Source: an uncultured Clostridia bacterium
GTDB lineage: Bacteria > Bacillota > Clostridia > TANB77 > CAG-508
Direction of reading: 5' to 3'
Assembly: GCA_944388615.1 (NCBI GenBank)
Contig: CALXJL010000002.1
Location: forward strand, 1-29,498
Length of the DNA: 29,498 nt
The notes under the pieces were generated by a model that was not told the origin of the DNA, did not search any database, and saw only the letters and a program-made list of their open reading frames with translations. Positions 24,658 through 29,498 of this stretch are shown here, piece by piece (position 1 is the stretch's first letter; each line of letters begins with the position of its first letter). The translations under genes and the position numbers were made by a program.

Positions 24658-27135
24658 ATGGCAAAGGCAAAAAGAGGAAGAAAAAAGAAAAGTACAATGA
24701 ATATAGATTTAGCAGTAGTTATAATGATTGTAATGAGTGTGTTATTAGGAGTACTTATATATACTCAATCAGGTTATGTAGGAAAAATGTTAAGTCCAGT
24801 ACTTGGAGGATTAGTAGGTATTATAAAATATATAATTCCAATAGGAACCTTTGCAATAGCAATATATTTAGCATATGATGATAAAGATTATTTAGCACCT
24901 AAAATAATGCAATATGTAGTATTTATAATATGTGTAGCAGTAATAATGAGTGTATATCAGATAACAGGTGAAAGAATAGACCCAGAAGATAGTATGAAAA
25001 ATATAATAGATATAGGTTATGAGCTTGGAACAAAAAATATAGGTGGTGGTGTTGTAGGAACTGTAATAGCGGCAACACTTGCAAAATTGGTAGGTACAGT
25101 AGGTACAGTTATAATATCAATGGGATGTGCAGTTATATTATTGGTAAAAATGTTTAAAATGAAGCCAGCAGAAATGATTTCAACATATGTTGATGAATAT
25201 AGAGATAGAAGAGAAGAAATAAAAAAAGATAGAGAAATAGAAGAAGAGGAAAGAGAATTAAGAAAACGTAGATTAAGACAGGAAGCATTAAAAACAAATG
25301 ATGATACACAAATAGAAAGCAGAAAAGAAACTAAAAAAGAAAGAAAACAACGTGAAAAAGAAGAAAAAAGAAGAAAAGCATTAGAAATAGATGATCAATT
25401 AACAATTAATTTAAATGGAAAATTAGATGAAGACATAAAAAAAGATGGAAAATTGAAGAAATACGATCATAGTGGTGATGATTTAAATCCTCTAGGAGCA
25501 AAAACTGTTCCTCCACCAGAAAAAAAAGATAGTTCATTTTCACCAGATTATATAGAGGCTAATTTATTTAAGCAAGAACAAGAAAAGAAAGAAGAAAAAG
25601 TAAAAGAAATATTAACTTTAGAACATACAATGACCGCTCAAGATGAACATTATGAATTTCCTCCAATACAATTATTAAGTGAGGGAGAAAAGAAAGTATT
25701 AAAAGGAGGAAAAAAGGCTGTTACAGATACAGCAGCAAGATTACAAAAAACTTTATATAGTTTTGGAGTTTCTGCAAAAGTAGAAAATGTTTCTGTAGGA
25801 CCTGCAATAACTAGATATGAATTAAAACCAGCAGAAGGAGTAAGAGTTAGTAAAATAGCAAATCTTGCTGATGATATAGCATTAAATTTAGCAGCTGAAA
25901 CAATAAGAATAGAAGCACCTATACCTGGAAAACAAGCAGTTGGAATAGAAGTACCAAATAAAGAAAAAGAAGTAGTTCATTTAAGAGATATAATAGATTC
26001 AGATGAATTTAAAACACATAAATCTAAACTTGCTTTTGCATTAGGAAAAGATGTTGCTGGTAATATTGTAGTAACAGATATAGCAAAAATGCCACATGTT
26101 TTAATAGCAGGGGCAACAGGTTCAGGAAAAAGTGTTTGTATAAATACATTAATTTCAAGTATTATCTATAAATCTAAACCAAGTGAAGTAAAACTTGTTA
26201 TGGTTGATCCAAAAGTAGTAGAATTATCTGTATATAATGGAATACCACATCTTCTTATACCAGTAGTTACAGATCCTAAAAAAGCAGCAGGTGCTCTTGC
26301 TTGGGCTGTACAGGAAATGGTAAATAGATATAGTTTATTTGCTAGTAAAAATGTTAGAGATATAAAAGGATATAATGAAGTATTAGATAAAGAAGGTGGA
26401 GCTGAAAAATTACCACAAATAGTAATAATTATAGATGAGTTATCAGATTTAATGATGGTGTCTCCAAAAGATGTAGAAGATGCAATATGTCGTTTAGCAC
26501 AAATGGCAAGAGCTGCTGGAATGCACCTTGTTATAGCTACACAAAGACCTTCTGTAGATGTAATAACAGGTATTATTAAAGCAAATGTTCCATCAAGAAT
26601 ATCTTTTGCAGTATCTTCTCAAATAGATTCTAGAACTATATTGGATATGGCAGGAGCAGAAAAACTACTTGGTAAGGGAGATATGTTGTTTTATCCATCA
26701 GGTGCTCCAAAACCAGTTAGAGTACAAGGCGCATTTGTATCTGATAAGGAAGTAGAAAAAATAGTAGATTTCATAAAATCTAATGGAGAAGCATCATATA
26801 GTGAAGATGTATTAGAGAAAATAGAAAGTGCAAATAAGAGTGATAAAGAAATTGATGAAAAAGATAGTGATGATGATACTGATCCATTTTTAATGGAAGC
26901 TATAGATGTAGTTGTTGAAACAAGACAAGCATCTACATCTTTTATACAAAGAAGATTTAAAGTGGGATATGCGAGAGCAGGTAGAATAATAGATCAGATG
27001 GAAGAAAGAGGCATAATATCTGGATATCAAGGAAGTAAACCACGTGAAGTACTAATGAGTAAAGAAAGATGGGAAGAACTAAAAATGTCACCATCAGTTG
27101 AAAGTAATGCTGAAGAAACAACAGAACAAACATAA
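24658..27135 (+). CDS. ftsK: DNA translocase FtsK/SpoIIIE
   Basis: The 825-residue protein is a hexameric ATP-driven DNA pump that clears chromosomes through the division septum, or into the forespore if this is SpoIIIE. It has about four N-terminal membrane helices (within residues 14-165) and a charged Lys/Glu-rich linker (about 180-320). The motor has Walker A GATGSGKS (485-492) and Walker B IVIIIDELSDLMM. The C-terminal gamma winged helix (DPFLMEAIDVVVETRQASTSFIQRRFKVGYARAGRIIDQMEERGI) reads oriented KOPS/SRS-type sites. AAAGGGG lies 14 bases before the ATG, longer than usual, and an in-frame TAA at 24652 rules out a longer start. Whether it serves vegetative division, sporulation or both is not resolvable here. 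Confidence 0.95.
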   Translation: MAKAKRGRKKKSTMNIDLAVVIMIVMSVLLGVLIYTQSGYVGKMLSPVLGGLVGIIKYIIPIGTFAIAIYLAYDDKDYLAPKIMQYVVFIICVAVIMSVYQITGERIDPEDSMKNIIDIGYELGTKNIGGGVVGTVIAATLAKLVGTVGTVIISMGCAVILLVKMFKMKPAEMISTYVDEYRDRREEIKKDREIEEEERELRKRRLRQEALKTNDDTQIESRKETKKERKQREKEEKRRKALEIDDQLTINLNGKLDEDIKKDGKLKKYDHSGDDLNPLGAKTVPPPEKKDSSFSPDYIEANLFKQEQEKKEEKVKEILTLEHTMTAQDEHYEFPPIQLLSEGEKKVLKGGKKAVTDTAARLQKTLYSFGVSAKVENVSVGPAITRYELKPAEGVRVSKIANLADDIALNLAAETIRIEAPIPGKQAVGIEVPNKEKEVVHLRDIIDSDEFKTHKSKLAFALGKDVAGNIVVTDIAKMPHVLIAGATGSGKSVCINTLISSIIYKSKPSEVKLVMVDPKVVELSVYNGIPHLLIPVVTDPKKAAGALAWAVQEMVNRYSLFASKNVRDIKGYNEVLDKEGGAEKLPQIVIIIDELSDLMMVSPKDVEDAICRLAQMARAAGMHLVIATQRPSVDVITGIIKANVPSRISFAVSSQIDSRTILDMAGAEKLLGKGDMLFYPSGAPKPVRVQGAFVSDKEVEKIVDFIKSNGEASYSEDVLEKIESANKSDKEIDEKDSDDDTDPFLMEAIDVVVETRQASTSFIQRRFKVGYARAGRIIDQMEERGIISGYQGSKPREVLMSKERWEELKMSPSVESNAEETTEQT

Positions 27136-27161
27136 TATATAATTATGGAAAAGAGGAGAAT

Positions 27162-28733
27162 ATGTTACAAAAGAAGGGAAGGATTTTTAATAAAATAAAT
27201 TTAAAAGATTATACTTTAGAACTTGAAAAAATCTTAGAATATAAACATTTCTCAGAAACATCTAAAAGTTATTTATTAAGTATGATGTATAAAATAGAAA
27301 ATTCATATAAAGATTATAAGACGGTAAAAAGATTTGTAAATACGAAAGATAAATTTATTGATGATATTTTATATGTTATAGAAAACAAATGTAATAAGAT
27401 TAATATTAAAAAGTTAAAAGAATTAATAAATATTAATAAAGATGAATTAATAAAAATCGATTATGAAAAAGGAATAATAAGTGTTATTCCAAATGAAGAA
27501 TTGCTATTAACAGCAATAACTAGATTAGATTATTATGATTGGGATTATTCAAAAAAAAATATACTTATGGAAAAACCTATAAACAATTTATTGAATAGTG
27601 GAAGGAGTCAAAATATTGTTGAGGAAATAAAAAATTTTGATGGATGGGCATGGAATAATTCTGTAGGAATGGAAAATAAAAAAGATTTATTAATACATGT
27701 TGTATATAATAATTTAATAATGATGTATGGTAGAGAATTAATAGAAAATTGGTTGTATACAGAAATGTCATGTGAAAATTATATGAAAAAACTGAGAAAT
27801 TTATTGGATAGAGAAAGTGGAAAAGAAGAAGTAAAAGAGTTTTTTGATTCATTATTAACAATTTCAACACTTTTATATATGGATAATAAAAGTGAATATA
27901 TAAAAGCACTAAAAAAACAAGAGAAAATGATGATGACATTAAAAAATAAGAAAAACTATGTTTCAGAAATAAATTCTAAAAAGAAAGTAATATTGAATGA
28001 AGTAAAAAGAATTGACGCATTATTAAAAAGTAATAAAGAATTAAAAATAGAATTTATAAAAACTAATAGAAAATTACCTACTGAAAAGAGGTTTTATAAT
28101 ATAAGTGAATTCGCAGGAAAATTAGAAAAAGATAGAAAAAGATATTTGGAGCGAATAAGAAAATATAATGATATGATTCAAATGCAAAATCTAACTAATA
28201 TGAAGAAAGAGACTAAAGAGGAATATGAATATCTTAAAAGTTTAAATTTATATGAAGATGATGATGTAAACATTGAAAATGCATTTATAAATTTTCAAAA
28301 AATATTCTTGAAATTAATTTCAATTAGATTAGAAAAATTAAAAGATAAAGATAGTTTGATTAATTTTATATATTTGTTTAGATATTATGAATTTATGCCA
28401 ATAGATAAAGAGAATAATATTAAAGATATTTCAAAATTAAAGAAACAAATAGAAGATATAGAAAAAATGATAATCTTAAAAGCTATAAATGCTAAGATTT
28501 TATCTGGAATTGGAAATATTGTAGATGTAAATTTAAAGATATATCAAAAAACTTTATTTAATACAAGAATAATAAATTTGGAAAATATTATTATAGAACC
28601 TGTTAAAGTAGAGAATAAAATAAAAATTAATATATATGATGGTACTACATTAGAAAATAGTATCTTAATAAATATTAGTGAACCAAAGAAAATAGGAATA
28701 AAAATTAAGAAAAAGATAGAAATTTTTTCTTGA
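27162..28733 (+). CDS. Cytoplasmic Lys/Ile-rich coiled-coil protein of unknown function
   Basis: I do not recognise this 523-residue protein. It has no signal peptide or membrane helix. It is very rich in Lys, Ile, Asn and Glu. The first 230 residues look globular and helical, with Trp/Tyr-rich patches (LDYYDWDYSKKN, FDGWAWNNSVG, ENWLYTEM). A coiled-coil stretch spans about 255-350 (repeated Lys/Glu heptads). The last 70 residues look like beta strands (INIYDGTTLENSILINIS). GAGGAG lies just before the ATG. It starts 26 bases after ftsK and is followed 47 bases later by an RNase gene, so it is probably in the ftsK operon. No catalytic motif was seen. Confidence 0.75.
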   Translation: MLQKKGRIFNKINLKDYTLELEKILEYKHFSETSKSYLLSMMYKIENSYKDYKTVKRFVNTKDKFIDDILYVIENKCNKINIKKLKELININKDELIKIDYEKGIISVIPNEELLLTAITRLDYYDWDYSKKNILMEKPINNLLNSGRSQNIVEEIKNFDGWAWNNSVGMENKKDLLIHVVYNNLIMMYGRELIENWLYTEMSCENYMKKLRNLLDRESGKEEVKEFFDSLLTISTLLYMDNKSEYIKALKKQEKMMMTLKNKKNYVSEINSKKKVILNEVKRIDALLKSNKELKIEFIKTNRKLPTEKRFYNISEFAGKLEKDRKRYLERIRKYNDMIQMQNLTNMKKETKEEYEYLKSLNLYEDDDVNIENAFINFQKIFLKLISIRLEKLKDKDSLINFIYLFRYYEFMPIDKENNIKDISKLKKQIEDIEKMIILKAINAKILSGIGNIVDVNLKIYQKTLFNTRIINLENIIIEPVKVENKIKINIYDGTTLENSILINISEPKKIGIKIKKKIEIFS

Positions 28734-28780
28734 TTTTCCAATTTAACAAAAAAACATAAGAAAGGAATGATGTAAATACA

Positions 28781-29498
28781 ATGAAGATAACTTTTTTAGG
28801 AGCAGCTAAAACCGTAACTGGTTCTAACTTTTTAGTAGAAGCAGCAGGAAAGAAATTTTTAGTGGATTGCGGAATGTACCAAGGTCAAGCTGAGGATGAA
28901 TTTGAAAATTCAGCAGAGTTTGAATTTAATGTAAATGAAATTGATTTTATGGTATTAACACATGCGCATATAGATCATTCAGGAAGGATCCCAAAATTAT
29001 ATAATGATGGTTATAGAAATAAAATTTATGCAACAAAAGCAACATGTGATTTATGTGCAATAATGTTACCAGATAGTGGACATATACAAGAAATGGAAGT
29101 AGAGTGGAAAAATAAAAAAAGAAAAAGAAAAGGACAGGATCCACTTCCACCATTATATACAGCTGAAGATGCAGCAAGATGTTTACAAATTTTTGAACCT
29201 ATAAATTATGATGAAATTATTGATGTAGATGAAAATATTCATTTGAGATTTAATGATGCTGGACATGTTTTAGGGTCAGCCATAATTGAAGTATGGGTAA
29301 ATGAAAACGGAAAAGAGACAAAAACTGTTTTTACAGGTGATCTAGGAAATAACGATATACCTCTATTATCTGAACCAACAATGATTGAATCAGCGGATTT
29401 CTTGGTGATGGAATCAACATATGGAAATAGGTTACATATGAGGAATGATAATAAAGCAAAATTATTCTTGGATATAGTTTCAGAAACATTGAAAAAAG
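28781..29498 (+). CDS. MBL-fold beta-CASP RNase/exonuclease (partial, runs off the window)
   Basis: The first 239 residues are visible with no stop. The metallo-beta-lactamase fold is clear: MKITFLGAAKTVTGSNFLVE, LVDCGMYQG, the metal motif HAHIDH (61-66), NDAGHVLGSA, and FTGDLGNNDIPLL. It then passes into MESTYGNRLH, which opens the beta-CASP insertion of the YSH1/CPSF-like RNase family. Members cleave or trim RNA with two zinc ions. AAAGGA (28761-28766) lies 14 bases before the ATG, and a two-codon ATG ATG TAA sits between them. It may be cotranscribed with ftsK and the unknown gene. Confidence 0.9.
   Translation, partial: MKITFLGAAKTVTGSNFLVEAAGKKFLVDCGMYQGQAEDEFENSAEFEFNVNEIDFMVLTHAHIDHSGRIPKLYNDGYRNKIYATKATCDLCAIMLPDSGHIQEMEVEWKNKKRKRKGQDPLPPLYTAEDAARCLQIFEPINYDEIIDVDENIHLRFNDAGHVLGSAIIEVWVNENGKETKTVFTGDLGNNDIPLLSEPTMIESADFLVMESTYGNRLHMRNDNKAKLFLDIVSETLKK

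Overview
The window is very AT-rich DNA from a low-G+C, endospore-forming Firmicute. The evidence for Clostridia is a tripartite spore-germination receptor operon, a SigH-type sigma factor, AddA in place of RecB, an alpha2-type glycyl-tRNA synthetase, strong AGGAGG ribosome-binding sites, and TTGACA/TATAAT promoters with 17-bp spacers. An uncultured gut-type clostridium is my guess; the sequence does not prove it.

Layout, left to right. (1) 1-500: the C-terminal end of a winged-helix protein cut by the window edge, then a decayed small gene that looks like a Nudix hydrolase remnant. (2) 527-1186, minus: a Bax-inhibitor-1 family membrane protein, divergent from addA. (3) 1325-6346, plus: addA, rqcP and a dGTPase (DNA repair, ribosome rescue, nucleotide pools), closed by a bidirectional terminator shared with a minus-strand polysaccharide deacetylase (6382-7146). 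(4) 7284-10407: a ferredoxin-type aldo/keto reductase and uvrB. (5) 10500-13404: two overlapping envelope genes, a large unknown exported protein and a membrane-anchored PstS-like binding protein. (6) 13575-19591: valS-glyS, sigH, tRNA-Thr(GGT) and ychF. (7) 19747-20172: a secreted Asn/Thr-repeat protein with a sortase-like tail. (8) 20209-24481, minus: a gerA-gerB-gerC operon ending in a small two-TM gene that resembles the 'D' genes of Bacillus germinant-receptor operons. (9) 24658-29498, plus: ftsK/spoIIIE, a coiled-coil protein of unknown function, and the start of a beta-CASP metallo-beta-lactamase RNase. No gene-free stretch exceeds 300 bases.

Most notable observation. Two conserved genes far apart, addA and gerAA, are each broken by an apparent +1 frameshift. 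Both breaks fall exactly on a CGG codon followed by A (CGGA). I searched by eye for CGG in the reading frame of every gene in the window, and these two frameshift codons are the only in-frame CGG codons I found. CGG (and TCGGA) occurs many times out of frame without any disruption, including one copy of the gerAA octamer CTCGGAGT that is read intact in gerAB. This suggests that CGG is an unassigned or very poorly decoded codon here and that ribosomes shift +1 at it, either tolerated or programmed. Two sequencing insertions or two real mutations remain possible, but would not easily explain why both coincide with the only CGG codons.
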